Source of the DNA: Alkalicoccobacillus plakortidis
GTDB taxonomy: Bacteria > Bacillota > Bacilli > Bacillales > Bacillaceae_D
Reading direction: 5' to 3'
NCBI RefSeq assembly: GCF_023703085.1
Contig: NZ_JAMQJY010000001.1
Coordinates: 1,302,001 to 1,366,000, forward strand
DNA length: 64,000 nt
In this document: positions 21,803 to 31,474 of the stretch, piece by piece
Layout of the letters: every line of letters starts with the position of its first letter
Numbering within the stretch: the stretch's first letter is position 1
Made by a program: the position numbers and the translations under genes
The notes under the pieces: model-generated
Database searches by the model: none
What the model was told of the DNA's origin: nothing
The model's input: only the letters and a program-made list of their open reading frames with translations

Positions 21803-21840
21803 AAAAAGGAGCGTCCACCTTGGTGGGAGCTCCTTTTTTG
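21803..21840 (+). terminator. terminator of the M24 peptidase gene
   Basis: AAAAGGAGC - gtccaccttggtgg - GAGCTCCTTTTTT just after the stop codon. Confidence 0.85.
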
Positions 21841-22090
21841 TTCATGAGGTTCTTGTTTTTGCTCATGGAGCTCGGTTTCCGCTCATGGAGCTCGACTTTC
21901 CGCTCATGGAGCTCGACTTTCCGCTCATGGAGCTCGGCTTTCCGCTCATGGTTCTCGGTTTCCGCTCATGGAGTTCAGCTTTCCGCTCATGGAGCTCGAC
22001 TTTCCGCTCATGGAGCTCGACTTTCCGCTCATGGAGCTCGACTTTCCGCTCATGGAGCTCAGCTTTCCGCTCATGATGAGACCCTCTTCT
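21841..22090. repeat. 20/21-bp tandem array 1 (consensus GCTCATGGAGCTCGACTTTCC)
   Basis: Eleven clear units begin at 21861, 21881, 21902, 21923, 21944, 21964, 21985, 22006, 22027, 22048 and 22069, so steps are 20 or 21 bp. Degenerate copies flank it. The array lies between the terminator of the M24 peptidase gene and the 3' end of the convergent YusW-like gene. All six frames are open for long stretches because 21 is a multiple of three and the unit has no stop; these ORFs are not proposed as proteins. Confidence 0.92.
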
Positions 22091-22482
22091 CCACTCATGA
22101 GTCCTTCTTCTGCCAAGCCCCATGTATATAGTCGATCATCTTCATCAATAAATCGGATATCGAATGATTCTAAGTTAGGATACATCTGAATCAAAGCCTC
22201 TTTATACTGTTCACGTGTTTGTGCCTTCTTAATTTGAAGTGTGGAGATCATTTGATCTACTTGTATCTTAGCTTCTTTTCCTTTTATAACTGTTGTTCCT
22301 GTTTCAAACTCATAATGACTTGGACTATCATATTCCCACTCATGTTCAGTTCCATTCTCTACAACGGTAATACGTAAGGAAAAAGTCTGCATAAGCTCAA
22401 AACCACCAGCCATAGCTTGACTAGGTAAAGCTAAAATACCAATCATAAGTAGTGCAACGAATACAACCATGCCTTTTTTCAC
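21946..22482 (-). CDS. Secreted YusW-like protein whose 3' end runs into the repeat array
   Basis: Start GTG at 22482 is preferred (AGGTG 6 nt upstream) over GTG 22491. A signal peptide (about 1-25, VVFVALLMIGILALPSQAMA) is followed by a domain with SLRITVVENGTEHEWEYD, KGKEAKIQVDQMISTLQI and DIRFIDEDDRLYTWGL, which resembles the YusW family (function unknown). The unique part ends about residue 133; the remaining ~45 residues (MSGKSSS-type heptads) are encoded by array 1. The natural C-terminus is probably at or near LYTWGL, with the tail added by expansion of the array. YusW assignment is by pattern, moderate confidence. Confidence 0.6.
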   Translation of the reverse strand: MKKGMVVFVALLMIGILALPSQAMAGGFELMQTFSLRITVVENGTEHEWEYDSPSHYEFETGTTVIKGKEAKIQVDQMISTLQIKKAQTREQYKEALIQMYPNLESFDIRFIDEDDRLYTWGLAEEGLMSGEEGLIMSGKLSSMSGKSSSMSGKSSSMSGKSSSMSGKLNSMSGNREP

Positions 22483-22497
22483 TGATTTCACCTCAGC

Positions 22498-22644
22498 TTA
22501 AAATCGATCGCTTTTTGTTTCCTTAGTTGAAGATTTGTGTTGTTCAATCGTTCCCATATTGTAAGAATCCATTAATTGCTGATTCACTTCTTTTTCAGAC
22601 TCAGACATATTCATTGACCATTCTTCTTCCTGTTTCTTTTCCAT
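22498..22644 (-). CDS. Small hydrophilic protein, 48 aa
   Basis: Not recognised; a 48-residue, very charged peptide starting MEKKQEEEWSMNMSESEKEV. It has an AGGGGGG ribosome-binding sequence about 8 nt before the ATG at 22644 and ends 7 nt before the GTG 22491 of the YusW-like frame, so the two may be cotranscribed. No cysteine or membrane segment. Confidence 0.6.
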   Translation of the reverse strand: MEKKQEEEWSMNMSESEKEVNQQLMDSYNMGTIEQHKSSTKETKSDRF

Positions 22645-22707
22645 ACAAAAAACCCCCCTGCTATCCTAGTAGTCGTTCACCACTAGTATGGCAAGAGGTA
22701 TTCAAAA

Positions 22708-24096
22708 TTATGTGTTAGCATGTACTCCGAGGATTGCTTCCGCCTTTTTTAAGGCAATTCGAACTTGGTCAAATCCAGTTCCACCAGCACTATTTCGTCT
22801 GGCAACAACTGTTTTTGGTTCTAATACATCATAGATATCTTTTTCAAACAGCTCGTGGGCTTGTTGGAAGTCTTCATAAGTGAGACCAAGTAAAAACACA
22901 CCCTTGTTAATGGCCGTTAAAACCAGTTTCCCTACAACCTCATGGGCTTCACGGAACGGTAAGCCTTTTGACGCCAAATAATCAGCGAGCTCTGTTGCAT
23001 TTGAAAAATCATTATGCACAGCCTTTTCCATAACCTCAGTCCGAACATCCATCGTATCAATCATACCAGCAAAGATCTTTAATGAGCCTTTTACGGTATG
23101 AACGGCATCAAACATGCCTTCTTTGTCTTCCTGCATGTCTTTATTATAAGCAAGAGGAAGTCCTTTTAATGTGGTTAATAGTGAAAATAAGCCACCGTAT
23201 ACTCGACCTGTTTTGCCTCGAATCAATTCAGCCATGTCTGGGTTTTTCTTTTGTGGCATGATACTGCTTCCTGTTGCAAAAGCATCATCCATTTCAATAA
23301 ATTGAAACTCCTGAGATGACCATAGAATTAGCTCTTCACATAATCGAGATAGATGCATCATTGTTAACGATGCAGCACTTAAAAACTCAACAATAAAATC
23401 TCTATCACTCACCGCATCTAGGCTATTCTCATAGATACCATCAAATCCTAACAACTCAGCTGAATACGCTCGATCGATCGGAAAAGTTGTTCCAGCTAAT
23501 GCTCCTGCTCCAAGTGGTGACACATTCACCCGTTTTAAACTATCTTCAAAACGGCTATAATCACGCTCAAGCATCCAGAAATAAGCCATCAAGTGATGGG
23601 CAAATGAAACTGGTTGTGCCCGCTGTAAATGTGTGTAGCCTGGAATTAGCGTTTCTACGTGAGCAGACGCTTGATTTAGAAGGGCTTGTTGTACATTTCG
23701 GACTGCCTCCATAATCGTTTGTGTTTCGTTACGTAAATATAAGTGCATGTCCGTTGCCACTTGGTCGTTTCTACTTCTTCCAGTGTGCAATTTTCCGCCA
23801 ACCGGACCAATTTCATCAATTAAAAACTTCTCTAAGTTTAAATGAATATCCTCGTTTTGCACAGAAAACTCAAGTTCGCCGGCTTTTGCTTTTTCACGGA
23901 GAGTTTTAAGTCCTGCTTTGATTTGATCGGTCTCATCAGCGGAAAGAATGCCACACTTACCGAGCATCGAGACATGGGCCAAGCTACCTTGTATATCTTC
24001 CATAACAAGAGCCTGGTCAAAACCGATGGATGCACCAAATGCATCCACCCATTCTTCAGCAGTTTTTGTAAATCTGCCGCCCCAAAGTTTTGTCAC
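22708..24096 (-). CDS. argH: Argininosuccinate lyase
   Basis: 462-residue fumarase/aspartase-superfamily enzyme that splits argininosuccinate into arginine and fumarate. Signature [12 protein letters not shown] (active-site Ser loop) plus [12 protein letters not shown] and HTHLQ-like [11 protein letters not shown] are present. It overlaps the argG stop by 4 bp (ATGA), so translation is coupled. Confidence 0.97.
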   Translation of the reverse strand: MTKLWGGRFTKTAEEWVDAFGASIGFDQALVMEDIQGSLAHVSMLGKCGILSADETDQIKAGLKTLREKAKAGELEFSVQNEDIHLNLEKFLIDEIGPVGGKLHTGRSRNDQVATDMHLYLRNETQTIMEAVRNVQQALLNQASAHVETLIPGYTHLQRAQPVSFAHHLMAYFWMLERDYSRFEDSLKRVNVSPLGAGALAGTTFPIDRAYSAELLGFDGIYENSLDAVSDRDFIVEFLSAASLTMMHLSRLCEELILWSSQEFQFIEMDDAFATGSSIMPQKKNPDMAELIRGKTGRVYGGLFSLLTTLKGLPLAYNKDMQEDKEGMFDAVHTVKGSLKIFAGMIDTMDVRTEVMEKAVHNDFSNATELADYLASKGLPFREAHEVVGKLVLTAINKGVFLLGLTYEDFQQAHELFEKDIYDVLEPKTVVARRNSAGGTGFDQVRIALKKAEAILGVHANT

Positions 24097-25307
24097 AGTG
24101 TAACCTCTTTTTTCTTTTCTTTATTAATCATGCTGTGAACTTTGGTTGGAAGACCCCAAAGTGAAATAAATCCGATTGCTGCATTGTGATCAAACTCATC
24201 ATCTGGAGTGTACGTAGCGAGTTTCTCATTATAAAGAGAATTCTCTGACTTACGCCCTTCCACAATTGCGTGACCTTTAAATAGCTTCACACGTACAACA
24301 CCTGTTACAGACTTTTGTGTTTCTTTTAAGAATGCTTGAAGTGTTGGTTGTAATGGTGAGAACCAAAGTCCTTCATAAATAAGTTCTGTTAATTTCTTTT
24401 CAACAACTGGCTTAAAATGAGCCATTTCTTTTGGCAATGTTAGATCTTCAAGCTCTTTATGGGCATTAAGAAGTGTGATAGCTCCAGGGCACTCATACAC
24501 TTCACGTGATTTAATACCTACAAGACGGTTTTCTACATGATCAATCCGTCCAACTCCATGCTTTCCTGCCACGTCGTTTAAATGTAGGATCAGTTCATGT
24601 AATGGATAAGCAACGCCATCAATTGAAACCGGAACTCCTTTTTCAAAACCAATTTCAATAATGTCCGCTACATCAGGAGTTTTATCAAGTGGAGCTGTTA
24701 ATTCATACGCACCTTCTGGTGGAGTAGCCCATGGATCTTCGAGAATACCACATTCGTTACTACGGCCCCACAGATTTTGGTCAACTGAATAAGGATTATC
24801 TAAATCAATCGGAATTGGAATGTTGTGTTTTTTTGCATATTCAATTTCTTCATCACGTGACCATGCCCACTCACGAACAGGAGCTAGCACTTTTAAGTCT
24901 GGATTAAGAGCTTGAATCGATACTTCAAAACGAACCTGGTCATTCCCTTTACCCGTACAGCCATGAGCGACGGCTGTAGCTCCAGTCTGCTCGGCCACTT
25001 CTACAAGTTTCTTAGAGATTAATGGACGAGAAAGAGCCGATACAAGTGGATACTTTTGCTCATACATTGCATGTGATTGTAGTGCCGGAAGTACAAAGTC
25101 TTCAGCGAATTCTTTTTTAGCATCAATTGTATACGATTGAATAGCACCTACTGTTATCGCTTTTTGCTTAACGAATTCAAGATCTTTCCCTTCACCAACA
25201 TCAAGACCTACTGCAATGACATCATATCCTTTATCCGTTAGCCATTTCACAGCAACAGATGTATCTAATCCTCCAGAATAAGCTAATACCACTTTCTCTT
25301 TACTCAT
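24093..25307 (-). CDS. argG: Argininosuccinate synthase
   Basis: 404-residue ATP-dependent ligase of citrulline and aspartate. P-loop [27 protein letters not shown] and the citrulline/Asp-binding region [10 protein letters not shown] are present. ATG 25307 is chosen because GGAGGGACTAGTT precedes it; an ATG 15 bp upstream has no such site. First gene of argG-argH. ARG-box-like palindromes and a promoter lie upstream, which fits AhrC/ArgR repression by arginine. Confidence 0.97.
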   Translation of the reverse strand: MSKEKVVLAYSGGLDTSVAVKWLTDKGYDVIAVGLDVGEGKDLEFVKQKAITVGAIQSYTIDAKKEFAEDFVLPALQSHAMYEQKYPLVSALSRPLISKKLVEVAEQTGATAVAHGCTGKGNDQVRFEVSIQALNPDLKVLAPVREWAWSRDEEIEYAKKHNIPIPIDLDNPYSVDQNLWGRSNECGILEDPWATPPEGAYELTAPLDKTPDVADIIEIGFEKGVPVSIDGVAYPLHELILHLNDVAGKHGVGRIDHVENRLVGIKSREVYECPGAITLLNAHKELEDLTLPKEMAHFKPVVEKKLTELIYEGLWFSPLQPTLQAFLKETQKSVTGVVRVKLFKGHAIVEGRKSENSLYNEKLATYTPDDEFDHNAAIGFISLWGLPTKVHSMINKEKKKEVTL

Positions 25308-25321
25308 AACTAGTCCCTCCA

Positions 25322-25367
25322 ATGAATATTCATACTCTTTTTATTATTTTTATACATAATCATTCAA
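25322..25367 (-). promoter_or_regulatory. ARG-box-like operator sequences upstream of argG
   Basis: A perfect ATGAATATTCAT palindrome (25322-25333) and a second TGAATGATTATGTA-like half-site (minus strand, 25353-25366) resemble ArgR/AhrC boxes (consensus around TGAAT-N4-ATTCA). They lie just upstream of the argG Shine-Dalgarno. Spacing within the first is shorter than the classic box, so this is tentative. Confidence 0.35.
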
Positions 25368-25442
25368 AAAAAATGAGCCAAACATGTTTTACTGAAAGAG
25401 ATGTAATGCATAAGCAATCATCTTTTCTTATTAATATACATA

Positions 25443-25471
25443 ACTTTAACAAGCCTAAACGGTTTTGGCAA
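25443..25471 (-). promoter_or_regulatory. putative promoter of argGH
   Basis: Minus strand TTGCCA - 17 nt - TAAAGT, about 135 bp upstream of argG. Confidence 0.45.
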
Positions 25472-25507
25472 GAGAAAAGTGCATATTTCTTTGTAAAAAC
25501 TTTTTAA

Positions 25508-25558
25508 AAAAATACAGCTCCTTTCTTCAGATATACTCTAAAGAAAAAAGCTGTAGGT
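25508..25558 (-). terminator. terminator of ackA
   Basis: Stem TACAGCT-TTTTTCTTT / GAAGAAAGG-AGCTGTA followed by seven T on the minus strand, immediately after the ackA stop. Confidence 0.85.
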
Positions 25559-25567
25559 ATTTATCGT

Positions 25568-26758
25568 TTAAACCTCAGACATACGAACCGTATCACGAGC
25601 AATCATGACTTCTTCGTTTGTTGGGATGATAATAACTTTAACTGGTGAGTGCGGGAAGTTGATAAATGCTTCTTTTCCACGTACCTGATTAAGAGATGGA
25701 TCAAAATAAACACCCATAAATTCTAAACCACGTAACACACGCTCACGAATAACATCACTATTTTCACCAATTCCAGCTGTGAAAACAATGGCATCTACTC
25801 CACTCATACGAGCTGCATAAGATCCAATATACTTATGAATACGAGATGTGAAGACGTTAAGAGCTGTTTCAGCACGCTCGTCACCTTCTGCAGCCTTCTC
25901 TTCAATGTCACGAAGATCACTTGAGAAACCTGTTAAGCCTAACAATCCACTTCGTTTGTTAAGTGTATCTAATACTTCTATAGCAGTTTGTCCTGTTTTT
26001 TCCATAATGAACGGAATTAATGCTGGGTCAAGGTTACCAGAACGAGTTCCCATTGTCACACCTGCAAGTGGGGTAAAGCCCATTGAAGTATCAATTGATT
26101 TACCTCCTTGGATGGCTGCAATACTTGCTCCATTACCTAGATGGCATGAAAGAATACGTAATTGCTCAATCGGACGATCTAAGAGCTCAGCTGCACGTTC
26201 TGATACATATTTATGAGAGGTTCCGTGGAAACCATATTTACGAATACCAAAATCCTTGTAATAGTCATAAGGCAGACTATAAAGGAAAGATTCCTCAGGC
26301 ATTGTTTGGTGAAAAGCTGTATCAAACACTGCAACAGCAGGTACATCTGGTAAGATGTCTTTAAATGCTTTGATTCCAACGATATTAGCTGGATTATGAA
26401 GCGGTGCTAACTCAGAAACTGACTCAATTCCTGCTAGAACTTCATCCGTAATTAGTACAGAGTCGTTAAACAATTCTCCACCATGAACGACACGGTGACC
26501 AATGGCATTAATCTCATCAAGAGAATCAATAATGCCTAGACCTGTTAGTTTCTCAAGTAAAAGCTTAACCGCCACTTCATGGTTAGGAATGTCTGTAATC
26601 GTTTCGTTTTTTGTTCCATTAACTGAAATTTGAAAGATTCCATTATCTAGTCCAATACGCTCAACTAGTCCCTTTGTTACAATTTCTTCTTCAGGCATCG
26701 TTAATAGCTGAAATTTCAATGATGAACTTCCAGCATTAATCGCAATAATTTTAGACAT
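25568..26758 (-). CDS. ackA: Acetate kinase
   Basis: 396-residue ASKHA-fold kinase interconverting acetyl phosphate and acetate with ATP formation, the main overflow route. Motifs [11 protein letters not shown] (N-terminus), [18 protein letters not shown] and [13 protein letters not shown] are intact. Start ATG 26758 after AAGGAGTG. Monocistronic, with its own terminator. In B. subtilis CcpA activates ackA; a weak cre core (AAGCGCTT, 26965-26973) about 205 nt upstream could serve that purpose. Confidence 0.97.
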   Translation of the reverse strand: MSKIIAINAGSSSLKFQLLTMPEEEIVTKGLVERIGLDNGIFQISVNGTKNETITDIPNHEVAVKLLLEKLTGLGIIDSLDEINAIGHRVVHGGELFNDSVLITDEVLAGIESVSELAPLHNPANIVGIKAFKDILPDVPAVAVFDTAFHQTMPEESFLYSLPYDYYKDFGIRKYGFHGTSHKYVSERAAELLDRPIEQLRILSCHLGNGASIAAIQGGKSIDTSMGFTPLAGVTMGTRSGNLDPALIPFIMEKTGQTAIEVLDTLNKRSGLLGLTGFSSDLRDIEEKAAEGDERAETALNVFTSRIHKYIGSYAARMSGVDAIVFTAGIGENSDVIRERVLRGLEFMGVYFDPSLNQVRGKEAFINFPHSPVKVIIIPTNEEVMIARDTVRMSEV

Positions 26759-27011
26759 AAAAAAAGCCCACTCCTTTTTTAGACACCATTAATCTCTATA
26801 ATTTGGATGTCCCTCTTTTAATATTTAAGCACCGAAATCCTTGTAATTCAAGTGTTACGGGCGATATTCCTCTTCCGAAAATGAAAGTCAGTGAATTCTG
26901 AATACATTTCACTAAAATGAAATCTGTTCTACTATTTGCTAAAAATGCCCTACTAAAAGACTTTAAAGCGCTTCACATATTTTTCTTTTAGACCGGGCTC
27001 AATGTGTTGTA

Positions 27012-27998
27012 CTACAGCTTTAATTCTTCGGCAAACCAATTATTAATTTGCTTCATCATATCTGCTAAGGCTTCTTTCTTGTCAAAAGAAGGAAGATCAG
27101 CTAATAAAGCATGTCGAGGTACAGTCGTTTTTTCGCCTTTTTTCTGTAGAAGCAAAAAGCTTTTGCCATGTTGTTGATCTTTAAACATCGTTTTTGGCAA
27201 CTGAAGTAGGGCAAGGATCGTTGTTTGCTCCTTAAGATACGTGTGCAACTTCTCTGCTTGATCACTTTCAAACAGAAAATTCGGTACTAAAAATAAGGCA
27301 TATCCTCCTGGATTGATTGAACGTATTCCTTGTTCAATCATTAAGTGATGAATAAACGCATGTCCTTCTTCTGCTTTTAATGTATAGGTAGATGCAACTT
27401 CATCTTTGGGATAATAGCCAATGGGTAAGTCTGTGACAACAATATCGCTTGGCGCTAATGCTATTTGCAGACTGTCTTGGTGGAACAATTCAACCGTATG
27501 CCTTTGAAGATTCGCATTTGCAAAAGCAATGTGTAAAAGGGTTTCATCTGCTTCAAATCCACTAGCTTCTACCTTCAAAGGAGAATGATTTAAGACAGTG
27601 GTTAAAAGATTTCCTGTTCCTACAGCTAAATCCAGAATACGAATAGCTGATTTTTCATTTGATGTAATCTTATTAATCAAATAGGAAGCAAACAAACTGA
27701 CGGCATCCGGTGTCATTGAATGATGCGGTTGCACAGCACCTTTCATTCCTTTTAGTACAGTCATTTGAAATGCTTTTCGAACGGTTTCTTTCTCAAGTGA
27801 CTCAACATCTATATGGCTTAGTATGCTCAAAAGAGTTTGTTCTGTTTCATCATGCTGAGTTGTTTTATTTGCTTCTTGAAAAATTGCTTCTCCTACTTCG
27901 GCAATTGCTTCCAAATACGTGATGCCTTTTTGTTTCTCTAAGTGAATTGCTCCTTCATCTATGCAACGATATAACTCATTAAATTCTGTTTTAGTCAT
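27012..27998 (-). CDS. ytxK: Class I SAM-dependent methyltransferase YtxK
   Basis: 328-residue protein with a helical N-terminus and an adenine-methylase-like Rossmann domain. SAM motif ILDLAVGTGNLL and a motif IV variant DLPIGYYP in place of NPPY. ATG 27998 with AAAGGGAGTTGTAAAG is the chosen start. Conserved neighbour of ackA and tpx in Bacillus. Target unknown; no restriction gene is near, so it is probably not part of a restriction-modification pair. Confidence 0.88.
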   Translation of the reverse strand: MTKTEFNELYRCIDEGAIHLEKQKGITYLEAIAEVGEAIFQEANKTTQHDETEQTLLSILSHIDVESLEKETVRKAFQMTVLKGMKGAVQPHHSMTPDAVSLFASYLINKITSNEKSAIRILDLAVGTGNLLTTVLNHSPLKVEASGFEADETLLHIAFANANLQRHTVELFHQDSLQIALAPSDIVVTDLPIGYYPKDEVASTYTLKAEEGHAFIHHLMIEQGIRSINPGGYALFLVPNFLFESDQAEKLHTYLKEQTTILALLQLPKTMFKDQQHGKSFLLLQKKGEKTTVPRHALLADLPSFDKKEALADMMKQINNWFAEELKL

Positions 27999-28065
27999 CT
28001 TTACAACTCCCTTTGTCCAGTTAGTGACACTGTTCGTTATTGTACAGGAGATTATATGTACACAC

Positions 28066-28098
28066 AATAAAATCCCGCTGACAGTCAGCGGGATTGTC
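28066..28098. terminator. terminator of tpx
   Basis: Near-perfect AATCCCGCTGA-ctg-TCAGCGGGATT (28071-28095) followed on the minus strand by TTATTG. Confidence 0.85.
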
Positions 28099-28103
28099 CA
28101 TTT

Positions 28104-28604
28104 TTATTCAGCAGTTTTTGCTGCAGCAATGGCCTTTTCATAATCAGGATGATCCGTTCCCTCTGAAACGTATTCAGCGTGAACGATTGTCCCCTTTGAG
28201 TCGATTACAAATACAGCACGCGCTAACAAACGCAATTCTTCCATGACCAATCCATAAGCTAGACCAAATGAAAGGTCTTTGTGGTCTGATAAAGTTTGTA
28301 CATGTTCAAGTCCTGATGCTGCGCACCAACGTCTTTGGGCAAATGGTAAATCAGCACTAATTGTTAAGACTTCAACATTATCAATAGACCCTGCTTCTTC
28401 ATTAAATCGACGTGTTTGTGCATCACAAACGCCAGTATCAATGGAAGGAATGACACTAATTATCCTCACTTTGTTTTGTGAGTCAGCTAATCTGAATTCT
28501 GATAAATCGTTTGCTAACACTGTAAAGTCAGGAGCTTCTTGGCCTACTTGTACTTCGTTCCCTAATATCGTCATCGGATTGTCTTTAAATGTGATTGTTG
28601 CCAT
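28104..28604 (-). CDS. tpx: Thiol peroxidase
   Basis: 166-residue Tpx-type peroxiredoxin removing hydroperoxides with thioredoxin. Peroxidatic Cys in [14 protein letters not shown], resolving Cys in [13 protein letters not shown]. Conserved YtxK-Tpx-YtfJ neighbourhood. ATG 28604 with GAAGGAGGAATTATC, strong site. Confidence 0.97.
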   Translation of the reverse strand: MATITFKDNPMTILGNEVQVGQEAPDFTVLANDLSEFRLADSQNKVRIISVIPSIDTGVCDAQTRRFNEEAGSIDNVEVLTISADLPFAQRRWCAASGLEHVQTLSDHKDLSFGLAYGLVMEELRLLARAVFVIDSKGTIVHAEYVSEGTDHPDYEKAIAAAKTAE

Positions 28605-28686
28605 GATAATTCCTCCTTCATGATTTCATTACGCTTAACCTCCATCATACTTGAAGAATTATCCTTCTAGCAAGCAAACTGCATTC

Positions 28687-29112
28687 TTAGAATGGAGGAT
28701 GCTCTGGATCTTTACCTTTTTCATGGGACGATGATCGAAGCATCTGCTGAATTTTTTCTGTAACCTGTGGAGCTAAATCCAACAATCGTTCATATAAATG
28801 TGTTTGACTATCTAAATGGATCATTTTTATGCCTGATTTCCCTACCACTAAAAATGCGATTGGTGTGATAGATACACCACCACCACTACCGCCACCAAAT
28901 GGATGTGTATGGTCATCAGCTGACTGACCTTTATGATCAATGATGAATTCACTACCACCAGCAGCAAAACCAAAACCAACTTTGGAAATCGGCATAATAA
29001 CACTACCATCTGGCGTTTCAACCGGATCTCCAACAATTGTATTGACGTCCACCATTTCTTTTAAATTTTCCATCGCTGTTTTCATTAAACCTTGAATTGG
29101 ATGATCCGACAT
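28687..29112 (-). CDS. ytfJ: Sporulation protein YtfJ (GerW family)
   Basis: 141-residue YtfJ/GerW family protein, sporulation-associated. It has the characteristic core: MKTAMENLKEMVD, GDPVETPDGSVIMPISKVGFGFAAGGSEF, then a Gly-rich GGGSGGGVSITPIAFLVV. In B. subtilis the family is needed for germination. AAGGAGGGCATAAC precedes the ATG. Followed by ytfI-like gene downstream in the operon order reversed, with 24 bp between them. Confidence 0.92.
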   Translation of the reverse strand: MSDHPIQGLMKTAMENLKEMVDVNTIVGDPVETPDGSVIMPISKVGFGFAAGGSEFIIDHKGQSADDHTHPFGGGSGGGVSITPIAFLVVGKSGIKMIHLDSQTHLYERLLDLAPQVTEKIQQMLRSSSHEKGKDPEHPPF

Positions 29113-29136
29113 GTTATGCCCTCCTTATATTTCACT

Positions 29137-29760
29137 TCATTTTTCACTTCTTGTTTTTGATATTGGACGTTTTCTCCAATGCAACAGAACCGATATTCCT
29201 GCACGAATAGCATGTCCAATTCGAAACGAAAACATGCAGTTAAACTGAGTTTGTGTAAGTTGGTGCTGATAGATTGGAGCTACTCGAAGTTCTGGAAGAG
29301 CAGGAACTGTTAAATACACACTTAACAATCCCGCTAACATCGATTTTGCTGTCCATAAATAACCTATTGCTTGTGCCGTAATAGCGGCATCACCTAATCC
29401 GCATTCTGTATTCCATTGAAATTTGTGTACAGTTACATTTTTAAATTTAGGTCGAATGAGTTTATGAAATCTTAAAATATAAGTTTCCCACTCTTTTATT
29501 TTTTGAAAAGCCATTAATAAGGTGAGGAAATTCAGCTTTTTGCTTTTTGACTCGTTCGCAACAGTCGTTGCTTCTCTCTCTGTTTTAACTTCCGCCTTAT
29601 TTTGAGGCATATTATATGTATAAATTTTCAAAGAAAAAATTTTAATGATAAGTGTTAACGATTGTTTCTGATTAATAAGAGCATAATTGACACTCACGTT
29701 TACTTTCATTGCACAGATGCAAAGTAGAAGAATAAGAATACTGACCCAAACCCAAATCAT
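29137..29760 (-). CDS. ytfI: DUF2953 family membrane protein YtfI
   Basis: 207 residues; an N-terminal membrane segment (about residues 2-22) then a soluble domain with IRPKFKNVTVHKFQWNTECGLGDAAITAQAIGYLWT, the DUF2953 signature. In B. subtilis ytfI is next to ytfJ as here. Function unknown; sporulation-linked by context. Confidence 0.85.
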   Translation of the reverse strand: MIWVWVSILILLLCICAMKVNVSVNYALINQKQSLTLIIKIFSLKIYTYNMPQNKAEVKTEREATTVANESKSKKLNFLTLLMAFQKIKEWETYILRFHKLIRPKFKNVTVHKFQWNTECGLGDAAITAQAIGYLWTAKSMLAGLLSVYLTVPALPELRVAPIYQHQLTQTQFNCMFSFRIGHAIRAGISVLLHWRKRPISKTRSEK

Positions 29761-29802
29761 ATTTTACCCCCTTTCTCATACTATTTTATCCTTATAAATG
29801 CA

Positions 29803-29834
29803 AAAATAACCCGTCCAGTTAGGACGGGTTATGA
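29803..29834. terminator. terminator of the RDD-protein gene
   Basis: Perfect inverted repeat ATAACCCGTCC-agtta-GGACGGGTTAT (29807-29832), just after the stop. Confidence 0.85.
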
Positions 29835-29844
29835 CTAGTCATTC

Positions 29845-30417
29845 TTATTTCTTATCATGGACAACCATCGTATCAGCTACAAGGTCATGTAATCCTCTTT
29901 TGGTTGGTACAAATGCCACAAATAAATACAGCCACATAAACATTGATATAGTAAATATTTGAATATGATAAACCAAACGTACTATTCCTTCACGGAAGAT
30001 AATCTGCTTCCAAGTTAGTGGTGAACCGTCTGCTGACACAACCTTAATACCAAGCACCATTTTTCCTATTGTTTTCCCAAAAAATTTCGTCATGAGCGCA
30101 AAATACAAGAAAAACGTACCCGCTTGAATAAATGTTAGAGTAGCAAATGGTCCAATTGATTGAACGCCATCATCTAAGAACACAAACCACGAACGAATAA
30201 ATAAACTATTTAATGAGAAGAGAACAAGCATATCGAGTAAAAAAGCCCAAAAGCGTACCCAAAAGCCTGCATACTGTTGAGCTTCTACAGATTCAACAGG
30301 TTGCTCAGATGATTCTAGTAGAAGTTGCTCTTCATTTAGAGATACCACTGTCTCTTGGTTCTTTAAGCGAGCTCTCCTGGAACGAGCAAGAGGAGTAGAC
30401 GCAGTATGATTAACCAT
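29845..30417 (-). CDS. yteJ: RDD family membrane protein YteJ
   Basis: 190 residues; a disordered N-terminus of about 48 residues then an RDD domain starting YAGFWVRFWAFLLDMLVL with three membrane segments. The family has Arg/Asp-Asp residues in the membrane and unknown function, often near ion or peptide transport. 16 bp upstream of the stop of sppA's downstream partner, and cotranscribed with sppA (17 bp gap). Confidence 0.88.
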   Translation of the reverse strand: MVNHTASTPLARSRRARLKNQETVVSLNEEQLLLESSEQPVESVEAQQYAGFWVRFWAFLLDMLVLFSLNSLFIRSWFVFLDDGVQSIGPFATLTFIQAGTFFLYFALMTKFFGKTIGKMVLGIKVVSADGSPLTWKQIIFREGIVRLVYHIQIFTISMFMWLYLFVAFVPTKRGLHDLVADTMVVHDKK

Positions 30418-30433
30418 ATATCAGCTCCCCTTC

Positions 30434-31417
30434 CTATTCCGCATATAGATACTTAAGTGATGGTGCACGGTTTTCAAAAATCAACTTTTGAAGTACGGTT
30501 AACTCTGGGTCTGGACCAAACATCTTCTGTGCTGTCATTCCAAAAAAGTCATACATCCCCATTGAATAATCATACGTTACCACTTGATAATCTCCACCAC
30601 CAAGTTCTTCACTTAATAAATCAATTGTATCTTCAAGGTCACCTAGATCATCAACCAATCCATTCTCCAAGGCTTGGTTTCCACTATAAATACGACCATC
30701 TGCAATGTCTCGAACCGTACTCTCATCCATTTGTCTTCCTTCAGCTATAATGCGAACAAATTCCTCATAAGATTCATCTACCATGGATTGAAGAATATCA
30801 CGTTCCTCATCAGACATCTCTTTATATGGAGACATAATGTCCTTAAACTCTCCACTTTTAATCGTATTAAATTTCACACCATAGTTCTCCGCAAGTTCAG
30901 AGAAATTAATCGATTCCATAATAACACCAATAGAACCTGTAATGGTATTAGGGCTTGCTACAATTCTGTCAGCTGATGCCGCGATATAATAACCGCCAGA
31001 AGCCGCCATATTACCCATCGATATGTATACAGGTGTATCACGTAGTTCTTGTGCTTCTACAATCTTATCGTGAATTTCAGCACTTTCTAGGACCCCGCCA
31101 CCTGGCGTATTGACTCTTATAATAATCCCATCTACATTAGGATCCGTGCCAGCACTTTCAATTTGAGTTAAGAAAGCTTGGTGATCATACATTTCTGTAC
31201 TAAATAAACCTTGAGCACCAGTATCTTGAATGACACCATCTAAATTTAATACAACTACTTTACCTGCAGCTCCATCCTGAATTGTTGTTTCGGCAAAGTC
31301 TGAACTCACATAATCATCAAAATCTATCTGATAAAAACCTACAGCCAAATTTGTAATAGTAGAGATAATTAATAACCCAGCTACTACTCCCAATGCTGTC
31401 CAACGTTTCCAGTTCAT
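30434..31417 (-). CDS. sppA: Signal peptide peptidase SppA
   Basis: 327-residue membrane-anchored Ser/Lys protease that degrades leftover signal peptides. N-terminal anchor (about 8-30), then crotonase-like protease domain with the nucleophile Ser in MAASGGYYIA and general-base Lys in TIKSGEFKD. Short Bacillus type, with lid segment DEERDILQSMVDESYEEFV. Last residues are 17 bp from yteJ. ATG 31417 with GGGAG upstream. Confidence 0.95.
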   Translation of the reverse strand: MNWKRWTALGVVAGLLIISTITNLAVGFYQIDFDDYVSSDFAETTIQDGAAGKVVVLNLDGVIQDTGAQGLFSTEMYDHQAFLTQIESAGTDPNVDGIIIRVNTPGGGVLESAEIHDKIVEAQELRDTPVYISMGNMAASGGYYIAASADRIVASPNTITGSIGVIMESINFSELAENYGVKFNTIKSGEFKDIMSPYKEMSDEERDILQSMVDESYEEFVRIIAEGRQMDESTVRDIADGRIYSGNQALENGLVDDLGDLEDTIDLLSEELGGGDYQVVTYDYSMGMYDFFGMTAQKMFGPDPELTVLQKLIFENRAPSLKYLYAE

Positions 31418-31474
31418 TCTCCCACTCCCTCATTGCTTTTTTAACCATCCAACATCATACCATAAAAAACCAGT

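Noticed and set aside
21820..22131. ORFs over array 1 on plus and minus (RSWSSTF, HERKVEL heptads)
   Set aside because: Repeat-derived open frames only; the minus frame is partly kept because a real gene reads into it.
26960..26976. cre site of ackA
   Set aside because: Central AAGCGCTT is good but the flanking bases miss the consensus and the distance to the start is about 205 nt; kept only as a note in the ackA entry.
27012..27998. Restriction-modification methylase
   Set aside because: Housekeeping YtxK position and motif variant, no restriction gene beside it.
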